From positions 62,001 to 126,000 of the forward strand of contig NZ_FNHV01000005.1 in NCBI RefSeq assembly GCF_900103585.1: DNA of 64,000 nucleotides, written 5' to 3'. Origin of the DNA: Streptomyces sp. cf386 (lineage in GTDB: Bacteria > Actinomycetota > Actinomycetes > Streptomycetales > Streptomycetaceae). Shown one piece after another: positions 50,833-60,626 of this stretch. The first letter of the stretch is position 1. Every line of letters starts with the position of its first letter. The translations under genes were made by a program, and so were the position numbers. A model generated the notes under the pieces. The model had not been told where the DNA came from. It ran no database searches and saw only the letters and a program-made list of their open reading frames with translations.

Positions 50833-52248
50833 ATGCCGTCCCATCTCTCTGCGGACCGCCCAGCCGCCCAGCCGCCCGGGCGCGGCTCGGTCGACGCGCT
50901 GATATCGCAGACGCGACGGCTCCGCGGTGACGTCGACGCCGTACGGCGGGACGCGCGCAGCGACGATTCGGACCCGCAGGAGCGGTGGCAGCGGGCGCTC
51001 TACGACCTCGCCCTGCACCAGCTCAACGACCTCGACGAGCACCTGGCCCAGCTGCGGGACGGCCCGCACCCCGCCGCACCGGCTCCCGCGGCCCAGCCCG
51101 AGCCGCCCGTCGCACCGCGCGGCTCGCTGCTCAGCCGGGTCGGCAGCGCGGAGTGGAACCTGCTCACGGACGAGGCCAGTTGGTCCGGTGAGCTCTACCA
51201 GATCCTCGGGCGTGACCCCGCCGCTCCGCCGCTCACCCTCGACGAGCTGCCGGCCCTGGTGCTCGACGAGGACCGGCCGAAGCTGACGGCGATGGTCACC
51301 CACTGCCTGGTCGACGCCAAGCCCATCGACGGGGAGTTCCACATCGTGCGGCCGGACGGCGAGGTCCGGACCGTGCACATGATGGGCGAGCCCGTGCTCG
51401 ATTCTGACGGCAGCGCCGCCTCGATGTGGGCCGTACTGCGGGACGTCAGCGAACTGCGCAGGTGCCGGCGCGAGGTGAGCGAGACCCGTGACTCGCTCCA
51501 GCGCCAACGGCATCACGCGCAGACCGAGCACCGGCTCGCGGTCGAGCTGCAGGAGGCCGTGCTGCCGCCGTGGCGCGGCTCCCTGCGGCTCCCGCACGGA
51601 GGGCCCCGGACCCTGGACCTCGCGGCTCGCTATCTGCCGTCGTCGACGAGTGCGCTGATCGGCGGCGACTGGTACGACGCCCTCGAACTGGCCGACGGCG
51701 ACACGCTGTTGAGCGTCGGTGACCTCACCGGGCACGGCGTCGCCGTGACATCGGGCATGGCGACCCTGCTGGGCGCCGTCCGCGGCATGGCGATGGCGGG
51801 CACCCAGCCGGGACAACTGATGTCCTGGCTCAACCAGTTGCTCGACGCCACCGTCCAGCCGGCCCTCGGCAGCGCCGTCTGCTGCCGCTACCGGCCCGAG
51901 ACCCGCACCCTGACCTGGGCGCAGGCCGGACACCCCGCCCCGCTGCTGTTCCGCGACGGGACGGGGCGCAGGCTGAACCCACCGGACGGCGTCCTGCTCG
52001 GCGCCACCTCGGGTGCCGTCTACGCACAGGCGGAAGAGACCCTGGAGGTGGGCGACCTGCTCCTGCTGCACACGGACGGGCTGGCGCCCAGGCACAGCGG
52101 GGACTCCCTGAACCGACTCCTCGACCTGGCCCCCCGTCTGGACGGGGCACGCGGTGCGCAGGACTGCGTACGGCTGGTCGTGGAGGCGTTCGGAGAGAGT
52201 GAGCGCGAGGACGACGCCTGTGTGCTCATGGCCAGGGTGACGTCCTAG
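50833..52248 (+). CDS. PAS-PP2C (SpoIIE-type) protein phosphatase
   Basis: A 471-aa signalling phosphatase. After a coiled N-terminus (residues 1-85), a PAS domain occupies about 95-205 (SAEWNLLTDEASWSGELYQI, GEVRTVHMMGEPVLDSDG). The SpoIIE/PP2C domain fills about 250-470 with metal-binding Asp in IGGDWYDALEL, VGDLTGHGV and the late REDDACVL. Such proteins dephosphorylate anti-anti-sigma factors. GGAG lies 6 nt upstream of ATG 50833. The RsbW-like ATPase at 7106-7561 could belong to the same sort of circuit, but nothing links them here. Confidence 0.9.
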   Translation: MPSHLSADRPAAQPPGRGSVDALISQTRRLRGDVDAVRRDARSDDSDPQERWQRALYDLALHQLNDLDEHLAQLRDGPHPAAPAPAAQPEPPVAPRGSLLSRVGSAEWNLLTDEASWSGELYQILGRDPAAPPLTLDELPALVLDEDRPKLTAMVTHCLVDAKPIDGEFHIVRPDGEVRTVHMMGEPVLDSDGSAASMWAVLRDVSELRRCRREVSETRDSLQRQRHHAQTEHRLAVELQEAVLPPWRGSLRLPHGGPRTLDLAARYLPSSTSALIGGDWYDALELADGDTLLSVGDLTGHGVAVTSGMATLLGAVRGMAMAGTQPGQLMSWLNQLLDATVQPALGSAVCCRYRPETRTLTWAQAGHPAPLLFRDGTGRRLNPPDGVLLGATSGAVYAQAEETLEVGDLLLLHTDGLAPRHSGDSLNRLLDLAPRLDGARGAQDCVRLVVEAFGESEREDDACVLMARVTS

Positions 52249-52274
52249 AAGTCCGGTGAACCGAGGTGGACTTC
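52248..52274 (+). terminator. hairpin overlapping the phosphatase stop
   Basis: GAAGTCC ... GGACTTC, a 7-bp inverted repeat with a 13-nt loop, begins on the last base of the TAG stop. It is followed by three GGTGACGTC repeats. Confidence 0.5.
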
Positions 52275-52301
52275 GGTGACGTCGGTGACGTCGGTGACGT
52301 C
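52275..52301 (+). repeat. three tandem copies of a 9-bp unit
   Basis: GGTGACGTC occurs three times without interruption at 52275-52283, 52284-52292 and 52293-52301, in the spacer between the convergent phosphatase and nsdB genes. Confidence 0.8.
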
Positions 52302-52338
52302 CTGGAGCTTGCCGGAATCGATCAGCTGCACAGTCCCC

Positions 52339-53835
52339 CTATGCCCGTGCGCTGTTGCCGCCCTCCGGCCTCCTCGCCTTGGGCAGCGCCAACCGGATCT
52401 CCTCCCGTAGTTCGTGGATCCTCGGGTAGCTGGAGTACTCGGCGGTGAGCCGGTACATCTGGCGCAGCCGGTCCCAGGTGCGTCCGGACGAGTTCGAGCC
52501 CATCGCCATGAGGGCCAGCCGTGCGTACCGGTCCGCCTGTTCGGGGTCGTCCGCGATGAAGCAGGCGGACGCCATGGACAGATGATCGAAGATCTTCGAC
52601 CGTTCCCGGCCGTCGATGCGCAGGGACAGGGCCTTCTCCGCGTAGTGCTGGGCGTGCGCGGCCGCACCCGGCTCGAACTCGGCCAGCGTGCGGTAGGCCA
52701 GGGCCTGCATGCCGTACAGATCCTCGTCCTTGAAGGTCTGCATCCAGCTCGGCGGCGGTACGTCGCCCCGGTCGGAGACGAAGAGGTCCTCCGCCTGTCC
52801 GAGGGTGCGGCGCATGGCCTGGCCCTTGCCCATCGAGGCCTGTGCCCAGGCCTCGATGGTGTGGAACATGGCCCTGGTGCGCGGCAGCACCTCGTCGCCG
52901 GAGCCGGACTGGGCGAGTTTCAGCAGGTCGAGTGCGTCGTCGGGCCGGCCGAGGTGCACCATCTGGCGAGCCGCTCGGGAGAGCGCCTCCCCGGCGCGGG
53001 GCCGGTCGCCACCCTCTCGGGCCGCATGGGCGGCGATGACGAAGTACTTCTGTGCCGTGGGCTCCAGGCCGACGTCGTGCGACATCCAGCCCGCGAGGAC
53101 GGCGAGATTGGCGGCGACGCCCCACAGGCGCCGCTGCAGATGTTCGGGGTGACGGTAGGCGAGCATGCCGCCCACCTCGTTGAGTTGGCCTACGACTGCC
53201 TTGCGCTGGAGCCCGCCGCCGCGAGCCGCGTCCCAGGCCCGGAACACCTCGACCGAGCGCTCCAGCTCCTCGATCTCCTGCGATCCGATGGGGGCGGCCT
53301 CGTAGCGGTCGAACCCGGCGGGATCGGCTTGCAGGGGGTCGTCGTACTGGGGGGTGTCGGCCCTGAGGGCCGGGTCGGTGTGCAGCCAGTCGTACATGGC
53401 GCTGCTGAGTGCGGATCCCGCGGCGAGCGCGGCACCCGCGCCCACCAAGCCGCGTCGGTTGAGCATGAGGTCCATTCCCGTGAATTCGGTGAGGACCGCA
53501 GCAGTCCGTTCGGGCGCCCACGGCACACCGTCGGGATGCTCCACACTCCCGCCGTCCTGCCGTTTCCCCGCACGCCCGTGCCGGACCAGACCGAGGTCCT
53601 CGATGGTCACGACACGGCCGAGACGCTCGGTGAACAGGGCTGCCAGCACCCGCGGCACCGGATCGCGCGGGATCTCTCCCATGTCGATCCACCGCCGCAC
53701 CCGCGAGGTGTCGGTCGCCAGCTGGGGGTGGCCCATGGCCGCCGCCTGCCGGTTGACCAGCCTCGCGAGCTCGCCCTTGGACCAGCCGGCCAGGCCGAAC
53801 AGGTCCGCCAGGCGGGTGTTGGGTTCTCCGCTCAC
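52339..53835 (-). CDS. nsdB: NsdB-type developmental/antibiotic regulator with TPR domain
   Basis: A 498-aa NsdA/NsdB-family protein. An N-terminal DNA-binding-like part (GWSKGELARLVNRQAAAMGH, STDTSRVRRW as TDTSRVRRWIDMGEIPRDPV) precedes a mid-segment with a hydrophobic stretch (RRGLVGAGAALAAGSALSSA) and C-terminal TPR-like helices. Inactivating nsdA or nsdB in S. coelicolor raises antibiotic production and, for nsdA, sporulation. The length equals that of NsdB, and the neighbours (kinase-fold gene, chaplin) agree. GTG 53835 is chosen because the family starts here. Confidence 0.88.
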   Translation of the reverse strand: MSGEPNTRLADLFGLAGWSKGELARLVNRQAAAMGHPQLATDTSRVRRWIDMGEIPRDPVPRVLAALFTERLGRVVTIEDLGLVRHGRAGKRQDGGSVEHPDGVPWAPERTAAVLTEFTGMDLMLNRRGLVGAGAALAAGSALSSAMYDWLHTDPALRADTPQYDDPLQADPAGFDRYEAAPIGSQEIEELERSVEVFRAWDAARGGGLQRKAVVGQLNEVGGMLAYRHPEHLQRRLWGVAANLAVLAGWMSHDVGLEPTAQKYFVIAAHAAREGGDRPRAGEALSRAARQMVHLGRPDDALDLLKLAQSGSGDEVLPRTRAMFHTIEAWAQASMGKGQAMRRTLGQAEDLFVSDRGDVPPPSWMQTFKDEDLYGMQALAYRTLAEFEPGAAAHAQHYAEKALSLRIDGRERSKIFDHLSMASACFIADDPEQADRYARLALMAMGSNSSGRTWDRLRQMYRLTAEYSSYPRIHELREEIRLALPKARRPEGGNSARA

Positions 53836-53896
53836 GTCAAGCCCCCAGGTTCTCGGCTGAGTTGACAGTAGCCCCGTGCAAGTTGCCGGGCGACTA

Positions 53897-53926
53897 TTCG
53901 CCAGGGTTCGCCAGGGTGCGCCAGAT
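53897..53926. promoter_or_regulatory. three 10-bp direct repeats in the nsdB / kinase-fold spacer
   Basis: TTCGCCAGGG occurs at 53897-53906 and 53907-53916, followed by the near copy TGCGCCAGAT at 53917-53926. The period of one helical turn, between the divergent genes and 60-90 bp from the nsdB start, suggests cooperative protein binding. Confidence 0.6.
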
Positions 53927-54069
53927 GGTGTGCCACTGGGCATCGGGTGTCAGGTAGGAACGCGCCACCCCGACCCGGTTCGCCGAGGGACATTCCCCAG
54001 GGTGCACCCGGGCGACCGGATCGGGCAGCGCTTTGTCGTCGCAGGCACACGAAGGGATCTGTCTCTCCC

Positions 54070-55212
54070 ATGTACGCAGCATCATCCTCCGTGTCCGCCC
54101 CGCCCCGGTCGCTGCGTGCCCGCCCGGCGGGCAGCGGCCCCTACCTCGACCCCGCGCGGCCGACAGCAGCCCCCGTGCTCGGCACGGGCCGGCCGCGGCG
54201 CGCCGCGGGGCTCGGCACCCAACCGCTCAGCGGGAGACTCGACTTGTCCGGCCCTCAGGGCACCCAACTGCGTACCGCGATCGCGTCGGTGCACCGGATC
54301 TGCCCGGAGTTCGCTCCGGTCCAGGTACTGCGCCGCAGCGGGCGGGCCGTGCTCCTGGTCGGCACGACCGGGCGCAGCACGGCCGTCGCCAAGTGTTTAC
54401 TCGACCACTCCCCAGCCTGGGCCGAGCGGATCAGGCACGAGATAGCGGCATACCGCTCGTTCGTCCGGCACCGCCCACCGGTGCGCGTGCCGAGACTGAT
54501 CGCAGCGGATCCGGACAACTGCACACTCGTCATCGAGCGGATGCCGGGCCGGGTGGCGGCACTGCAGCGGCACCCGTTGGAGGTGCCGCCGCGTGCGGAC
54601 ATCAGGGCAGCGCTCGGAGCGATCTGCCGGCTCAACGCGTGGCGGCCACCGGCGGGCACGTTCGACGCGCCGCTGGACTACGCGACGCGCATCTCCCGGT
54701 ACCACGAGCTGGGCCTGCTCACCGACCGGGACATGGGCGATCTACAGAAGCTGCTGCACGGCATCGCGGCGACCGCGGGCCGGCAGGGCATGGGCCAGTT
54801 CTGTCACGGCGACGCACTGCTCTCGAACATCCTGCTCTCACCGGCCGGTCCAGTGCTGGTGGACTGGGAGCACGCGGGCTGGTATCTGCCGGGCTACGAC
54901 CTGGCGACGCTGTGGTCGGTGCTCGGGGACGCACCGGTGGCCCGGCGGCAGATCAGCCAGATCGCCCAGTCGGCGGGTCCGGCTTCACGGGACGCGTTCC
55001 TGGTGAACCTGATGCTCGTACTGACCCGGGAGATCCGTACGTACGAGACGGCCGTGCAGCGTTCGATGCACGACACGACCCCGGCGGCACCGGGAGTGGC
55101 CCACCCGGGTGCTGCGCCGTCCGGCGAGGAACAGCGGCTGCTGCTGAGGCGGCTGCACGACGACTGCCAGTTGGCCCGACGGGCCGTACGTGCGGCGGTC
55201 GGCACTCGCTGA
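54070..55212 (+). CDS. aminoglycoside phosphotransferase-fold kinase
   Basis: A 380-aa protein kinase-like (APH/choline kinase fold) enzyme. The catalytic loop is [13 protein letters not shown] and the metal-binding block [20 protein letters not shown]. The first 60 residues are Pro/Ala/Gly-rich and probably disordered. It is divergent from nsdB, as in S. coelicolor. The small-molecule acceptor is unknown; a resistance role is not implied by the context. ATG 54070 has only a weak upstream GAAGGGA. Confidence 0.82.
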   Translation: MYAASSSVSAPPRSLRARPAGSGPYLDPARPTAAPVLGTGRPRRAAGLGTQPLSGRLDLSGPQGTQLRTAIASVHRICPEFAPVQVLRRSGRAVLLVGTTGRSTAVAKCLLDHSPAWAERIRHEIAAYRSFVRHRPPVRVPRLIAADPDNCTLVIERMPGRVAALQRHPLEVPPRADIRAALGAICRLNAWRPPAGTFDAPLDYATRISRYHELGLLTDRDMGDLQKLLHGIAATAGRQGMGQFCHGDALLSNILLSPAGPVLVDWEHAGWYLPGYDLATLWSVLGDAPVARRQISQIAQSAGPASRDAFLVNLMLVLTREIRTYETAVQRSMHDTTPAAPGVAHPGAAPSGEEQRLLLRRLHDDCQLARRAVRAAVGTR

Positions 55213-55497
55213 CGGGGACGGTGGTCCGCGGTGCGCGAAGGACAATGGCGCACCGCGGGCTTTCGTATGTCCGCTCGCGCACGGCCTCTTGGACACTCCT
55301 CTCTCACGGCCCATTGGTGTACGCCACTGACGCCCCGCAGGCCTGGCGGCCGCCGCCGCGAAACTCCCGGGACCTCCGATCTCCAGGGGATTTCGCCTGC
55401 CTGGCGGCATGATTGACGGATCGTCGGACAGCCGGTACCACAGACGCACGCCCGGCCCCGCACGGCTCATCGCGCCCGACCGTCCCAGGAGGCTGCA

Positions 55498-57465
55498 ATG
55501 CGCGGATCCGTCACTGCCCCCATCCGAGCAGCCGGGCGCAGACGTACCCGCGCCGCCGCCGTCGCGTCGGCCGCGGTGGCGCTGTTGTTCCCGCTGCTGG
55601 GCGCGGCCCCGCCGGATGCCCCGCACTCGGCGGACCGCCTGCAGTCGGCCTTCGCCTCCGCAGCCGCCGAGTACCACGTGCCGCAGAGCGTCCTGCTCGG
55701 CGTCTCCTATCTGCAGTCCCGCTGGGACGCGCACGCCGGGGCGCCCAGCGTGACCGGCGGCTACGGCCCGATGCACCTCACCGACGCGCGCACCGCGCTC
55801 GCCGAGACCACCCCGCACCACAGCGAGGGCTCCGAGGACGCGCGCGGCGACAGCGCCCGCCCGCCGCTGCTCCCCGACGCGAAGCTGCCGAGCACCTCGG
55901 AGATCCCGGCCCGCCTCAGGACGCTGCCGAGGGCCGCGGAGCTGACCGGGCTGAGCCCGCAGGCGCTGCGTACGGACGCGGCGGCCAACGTGGCAGGCGG
56001 CGCCGCGCTGCTCGCCGCCGCGCAGAAGGACCTGGGCGAGCCGCTGAGCTCGGACCCGGCGGCATGGTACGGCGCGGTGGCCCGGTTCTCCGGCGCCGAC
56101 GACAGGGCGACGGCCACGGCGTACGCGAACGACGTGTTCGACGTCCTGCGGACCGGCCAGGAGCGCCGGACGGACGCGGGCCAACGGGTCGCCGTCGCCG
56201 CCCTGCCGGGCCTCTCCCCCGACACCGCGCAACTGAGGCGGGCGGGGTTGCGAACGACGAACGTGCCAGGGACGGAGTGCCCGGCGACGGTGTCCTGCGA
56301 GTGGATCCCGGCGCCGTACGAGGAGTTCGGTGAGGGTGACTACGGCAACCACGACCTCGGCAACCGTCCCACCTCCCAGGGCATCGACTACATCGTCATC
56401 CACGACACGGAGGGCGCCTGGGAGGGTGTCCTGCAGATGGTCCAGGACCCGACCTATGTGTCCTGGCAGTACTCCCTGCGCTCCACCGACGGCCACATCG
56501 CCCAGCACGTGAAGGCGAAGGACGTGGCCTGGCACGCGGGCAACTGGTATGTCAACGCCAAGTCGATCGGCCTGGAGCACGAGGGCTTCCTGGCGCAGCC
56601 GGACTCCTGGTACACGGAGGCGATGTACCGGTCCTCGGCACGCCTGGTGACGTATCTCGCCGCCAAGTACGGAATCCCGCTGGACCGGCAGCACATCATC
56701 GGCCATGACAACGTGCCGGGGCCGACCACGTCGACGGTGGGCGGCATGCACACCGACCCGGGCCCGTACTGGGACTGGCGGCACTACTTCGAGCTGCTCG
56801 GCAAGCCCTTCGTGCCCACCGCGGGCGCGAACGGCGGCATGGTGACGATCCGGCCCGACTACGCCACCAACCGGCCCGAGTTCACGGGCTGCGTGTCCGC
56901 CGGCCGGACCTGCGCGGCCCACGGTTCGAGTGCGGTGCGGCTGTACTCGGGGCCCGGCACGTCGTATCCCCTGATCAAGGACATCGGTCTGGGCTCGACC
57001 CCGACCACCGGGGTGAACGACCTGTCCTCGCGGGTGTCGACCGGCCAGCAGTACGCGGTGGCCGGCCGGAGCGGCGACTGGACGGCGATCTGGTACCTCG
57101 GCCAGAAGGCGTGGTTCAAGAACCCCGCGAAGAGCCCGACCGCGGTGAACGCGACCGGTCTCGTGGTGACGCCCAAGGCCGGGGCCACGAGCATCCCGGT
57201 GTACGGGCGTGCCTACCCCGAGGCCTCCGCCTATCCGTCGGGCGTCCCCGCCCAGGCCGTGTCGCCGCTGTCGTACACCCTGCCGGCGGGCCAGCGGTAT
57301 GTGGTGGGTGACAAGGTGCCGGGCGAGTACTACTACGCGGTGGCCTTCGACACCTCCTCGCACCGGGTCGTCGTCGGCAAGGACCTGTACTACGAGATCC
57401 AGTACGGGCACCGGGTCGCGTTCGTGCGGGCGGCGGATGTGCGGGTGGTGTCGTCGGCCGGCTGA
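55498..57465 (+). CDS. secreted N-acetylmuramoyl-L-alanine amidase
   Basis: A 655-aa exported wall hydrolase. A signal peptide (RRRTRAAAVASAAVALLFPL) precedes a lysozyme-like helper region (VPQSVLLGVSYLQSRWDAHA), then the zinc amidase_2 domain at about 295-425: YIVIHDTEGAWEG, IAQHVKAKDVAWHAGNWYVN, and IIGHDNVPGPTTS with the metal-binding His residues. The C-terminal 200 residues are SH3-like (VRLYSGPGTSYPLIKD) and would bind the wall. AGGAGG lies 5 nt upstream of the ATG. Confidence 0.92.
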   Translation: MRGSVTAPIRAAGRRRTRAAAVASAAVALLFPLLGAAPPDAPHSADRLQSAFASAAAEYHVPQSVLLGVSYLQSRWDAHAGAPSVTGGYGPMHLTDARTALAETTPHHSEGSEDARGDSARPPLLPDAKLPSTSEIPARLRTLPRAAELTGLSPQALRTDAAANVAGGAALLAAAQKDLGEPLSSDPAAWYGAVARFSGADDRATATAYANDVFDVLRTGQERRTDAGQRVAVAALPGLSPDTAQLRRAGLRTTNVPGTECPATVSCEWIPAPYEEFGEGDYGNHDLGNRPTSQGIDYIVIHDTEGAWEGVLQMVQDPTYVSWQYSLRSTDGHIAQHVKAKDVAWHAGNWYVNAKSIGLEHEGFLAQPDSWYTEAMYRSSARLVTYLAAKYGIPLDRQHIIGHDNVPGPTTSTVGGMHTDPGPYWDWRHYFELLGKPFVPTAGANGGMVTIRPDYATNRPEFTGCVSAGRTCAAHGSSAVRLYSGPGTSYPLIKDIGLGSTPTTGVNDLSSRVSTGQQYAVAGRSGDWTAIWYLGQKAWFKNPAKSPTAVNATGLVVTPKAGATSIPVYGRAYPEASAYPSGVPAQAVSPLSYTLPAGQRYVVGDKVPGEYYYAVAFDTSSHRVVVGKDLYYEIQYGHRVAFVRAADVRVVSSAG

Positions 57466-57492
57466 CGACACCACCGCCGGTCCTGTCGGGCG

Positions 57493-59865
57493 TCAGTCCT
57501 CCCTCTGCCAGGTGTACCGCCGCCCGGCAACCGCCCTGAAGGTCAGGTCCCCGTCCTTGAAAAGGTCACTGCGCACGGTGAGTCGACGGGTCGTGGACGC
57601 CTTCAGGGCGATGCGGGTCGCCCGGCCGCCCGCCCACTCGATGTCGAGGGTGGCGCCGCCGCGGGCGCGCAGGCCGCGTACCGAGCCGGTCGGCCAGGTG
57701 GCGGGGAGGGCGGGCAGCACCTCGATGATGTCGTACTGGCTCTGGAGGAGCATCTCGACGATCCCGGAGGTTGCGCCGAAGTTGCCGTCGATCTGGAACG
57801 GCGGGTGGGTGTCCCAGAGGTTGGGCAGGGTGGAGGACTTGAGCTGTTCTCCGAGCATCTTGTGGGCGTGGTCGCCGTCGCGCAGCCGCGCCCAGAAGTT
57901 GATCTTCCAGGCCTTGGACCAGCCGGTGCCGCCGTCTCCGCGTGCGGTGAGGGAGACCTTGGCGGCCCGGGCCCACTCGCTGCCGGGTTCGATCTGCCGT
58001 CCCGGATGGAGGGCGAACAGGTGCGAGACGTGCCGGTGGTCGTCGGTGGCGTCGTCCAAGTCCTCCTTCCACTCCTGGAGTTGGCCCCAGGAGCCGATCC
58101 GCAGTCCGGAGTCGAGTCGGCTCAGCGTCTCCTCGACGCGGCGGCGGAAGTCGGGCGCGTCGCCCAGGATCCGGGCCGCTTCGAGGGTGCTGGTGAACAG
58201 GTCGTGGACGATCTGCTGGGACATGGCCGCGCCGGCGGTGAAGTCGCCGTGCTCGGGCGAGTAGCTGGGGGTGACGACCAGGGTTCCGTCGCGCGGGTCG
58301 ATGCGCAGGTTGTCGAGCCAGAACTCGGCGGCTTCCTTCATCACGGGGTACGCGGTGGTGCGCAGGTAGTGCGCGGAGCCGCCGAACCGGTAGTGCTCGT
58401 AGAGCTGTTGGGTGAGCCAGGCCGCCGCCTCGGGGAACCAGAAGGCGGTCGCCCAGTCGTGCACTCCGGTGAAGCCGTACGGGTTGGTCTCGTTGTGCAC
58501 GACCCAGCCGCGCGAGCCGAACATCTCCTGTGCCGTACGGCGTCCGGGGGCGCGTAGGGCCTCGACGAAACGGTCGTACGGCTGTGTCGTCTCGGCGAGG
58601 TTCGCGGCCTCGGCGGGCCAGTAGTTCATCTGGATGTTGATGTTGGTGTGGTAGTCCGCCGACCACGGGGGCGAGGTGCTGTTGTTCCAGACGCCCTGGA
58701 GGTTGGCCGGCAGGGAGCCGGGGCGCGAGGAGGCGATGAGCAGGTAGCGGCCGTACTGGAAGTAGAGGGCTTCCAGGGCGCGGTCCGCCGGGCTCGTCCC
58801 GCCGGTGTATGACGACAGCAGTCGGTCCGTGGGCACGTCCGCGGGGAGTGACTGGCCGATGTCGAGTCCGACTCGGCCGAACAGGGCTCGGTGGTCGCGG
58901 ATGTGCCGGGCGAGCAGTGCCTCGTAGCGGTCGCCGGCCCTTTCCACGGCACGGGTGACGGCGGCGTGCGGGTCCGGACCTCGGTAGTCGGGGTAGGTGT
59001 CGGCGTAGTCGGTGCCCGCGGCCAGGACGAACCAGGCGCTGTCGGCCCCGGTGACGGTGAGGGTCCCGTCGGCGGTGGATGTGAGGGTGCCGCCCTGGCT
59101 GTGCACCCGGACCTGTGTCTCGAAGCGCAGTCCGTTGTCGGCGAGTGCGCCCCGCACGGTCAGGGTTCCGTCGGCCGCGTCGGTGGTGAAGTCGGCGCGG
59201 GGCGAGGTGTGGCGCAGGGTGAAGGTGACGCTGCCGGGGCGGTCGGCGCCGAGCCGGCCCACGATCACGCCGTCGGGGTGGGAGGCGAAGAAGTCCCTTT
59301 GGTGGCGGACGCCTTGGTGGGTGTAGGTGACCGAGGCGACGGCGTTGTCGAGGTCGAGTTCGCGGCGGTAGTCCTCCGGGGTCGTCGTCGGCGCGCCCGG
59401 CAGGTCGAGGTGGAGGTCGCCGAAGGTCTGATGGGCGCCGTAGCCGATCCGCGGCTGGCCGAGGCGGTCGGCCACGGACTCGGGATCGAGGGTGGTCCGC
59501 GTGTCGAGGTCGTCCTGTACGGCGGAGATCGCGCCGGGGCGGGGCTCGCGCCAGTTGCCGTGGTCGTAGCCCTGGACGGAGCCGGGGCCACCGGTCCAGA
59601 GAGTCTTCTCGTTGAACTGCAGCCGTTCGGAGGCGAGGGTGCCGAAGACCATGGCGCCGAGCGCGCCATTGCCGATGGGCAGGGCTTCGCGCTCCCAGTC
59701 GGCGGCCGGGGCGGCGTACCAGAGCACGGACACCCCCCTCGATACGTCGGAGGAATCAACGGCGGCAGCCTCTACGGTCCCGGCGCCCAGAGCGAGCCCT
59801 CCGGCGCCTCCGGCTGCTGCTTTTAAGGTCGTTCTTCGGGTGATCCCATGCGGCTCATACGACAT
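57493..59865 (-). CDS. secreted GH95 alpha-L-fucosidase/galactosidase
   Basis: A 790-aa glycoside hydrolase family 95 enzyme, which removes alpha-1,2-L-fucose or alpha-L-galactose by inversion. A Tat signal (ITRRTTLKAAAGG) is at the start. Key catalytic segments: NINIQMNYWPAEAAN (the Asn pair that activates the general base), TPSYSPEHGDF (general acid Glu) and PFQIDGNFGATSG (Asp). LPIGNGALGAMVFG is the conserved N-terminal domain block. It probably feeds on plant or host glycans. Confidence 0.93.
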   Translation of the reverse strand: MSYEPHGITRRTTLKAAAGGAGGLALGAGTVEAAAVDSSDVSRGVSVLWYAAPAADWEREALPIGNGALGAMVFGTLASERLQFNEKTLWTGGPGSVQGYDHGNWREPRPGAISAVQDDLDTRTTLDPESVADRLGQPRIGYGAHQTFGDLHLDLPGAPTTTPEDYRRELDLDNAVASVTYTHQGVRHQRDFFASHPDGVIVGRLGADRPGSVTFTLRHTSPRADFTTDAADGTLTVRGALADNGLRFETQVRVHSQGGTLTSTADGTLTVTGADSAWFVLAAGTDYADTYPDYRGPDPHAAVTRAVERAGDRYEALLARHIRDHRALFGRVGLDIGQSLPADVPTDRLLSSYTGGTSPADRALEALYFQYGRYLLIASSRPGSLPANLQGVWNNSTSPPWSADYHTNINIQMNYWPAEAANLAETTQPYDRFVEALRAPGRRTAQEMFGSRGWVVHNETNPYGFTGVHDWATAFWFPEAAAWLTQQLYEHYRFGGSAHYLRTTAYPVMKEAAEFWLDNLRIDPRDGTLVVTPSYSPEHGDFTAGAAMSQQIVHDLFTSTLEAARILGDAPDFRRRVEETLSRLDSGLRIGSWGQLQEWKEDLDDATDDHRHVSHLFALHPGRQIEPGSEWARAAKVSLTARGDGGTGWSKAWKINFWARLRDGDHAHKMLGEQLKSSTLPNLWDTHPPFQIDGNFGATSGIVEMLLQSQYDIIEVLPALPATWPTGSVRGLRARGGATLDIEWAGGRATRIALKASTTRRLTVRSDLFKDGDLTFRAVAGRRYTWQRED

Positions 59866-59969
59866 GACCCCTGACGCTAGAGATCCGATGACTCTGCGGC
59901 AAGGGTCATGACAAAACGAGGAGGGCGCGGAACAGCGCAGACCGTGGCGCGTGCCACCGCCGGGACGAT

Positions 59970-60467
59970 TCAGCCCTGCTGGAAGAGCTCCGCGGGCAGC
60001 GGCTTCAGGAGGGCGTACAGGTCGTCCGTGATGGGGCGGTCCCAGGCGGCGATGGTGACCAGGACGTTGTCGCTGCGGTCGAACTGCACGCAGGAGATCC
60101 GACTCTCGGAGAGCTTCAGGCGCCGCACGATCAGGAGGTTGTCGCCCTGCATCACCGGCACGTCCTCGCTGCCGACGACGGTGACCTCCTCGTCGTTCTC
60201 CAGGGCCAGCAGCAGCTGCGCGACCTCGAACGGGATCTCTCCCTCGACGACCTCGCGGGCCGGCGAGCCCTCCGGGAGGTTGCCGATGATCATCGCGGGG
60301 CCTCGGCCTCCGAAGAGGTCGTATCGCAGGAAGACGCCCTGGCAGCTGCCGTCGGGGGCGGGCAGCAGCCCGGCGCCCAGATTGCCGGGCCAGTCGCCCG
60401 GGTCCATGGCCAGTACGTCGAAGTCGGGCCCGGCGGGCGTGGCGCTGCGGCGGCGGAGGAACGACAT
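59970..60467 (-). CDS. hypothetical protein
   Basis: A 165-aa acidic soluble protein starting MSFLRRRSATPAG. It contains GVFLRYDLFGGRGPAMIIGN and EVTVVGSEDVPVMQGDNLLI, and no recognised motif. ATG 60467 is chosen because the frame before it has no coding bias. It is divergent from the phosphotransferase at 60627. I do not recognise the family; it looks like small Streptomyces-specific proteins. Confidence 0.65.
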   Translation of the reverse strand: MSFLRRRSATPAGPDFDVLAMDPGDWPGNLGAGLLPAPDGSCQGVFLRYDLFGGRGPAMIIGNLPEGSPAREVVEGEIPFEVAQLLLALENDEEVTVVGSEDVPVMQGDNLLIVRRLKLSESRISCVQFDRSDNVLVTIAAWDRPITDDLYALLKPLPAELFQQG

Positions 60468-60626
60468 GTCGCCATGGTACGTGGCCCGACCTGCTCCGTG
60501 ACGTGCGGGCAGGGGTTCGAGCAGTGCCCCTCGCGCATGAGCTCGGGCTCTCGCGTGGCCCACTCCGCCGCCTGGCGCCGCGAAAATCCGTTGTCCCGCC
60601 GAAGGGGCCACCTTACGGTCCCGATC

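Noticed and set aside
54070..55212. Antibiotic resistance aminoglycoside kinase
   Set aside because: The fold matches, but position next to nsdB is a conserved housekeeping context and nothing points to an antibiotic substrate.
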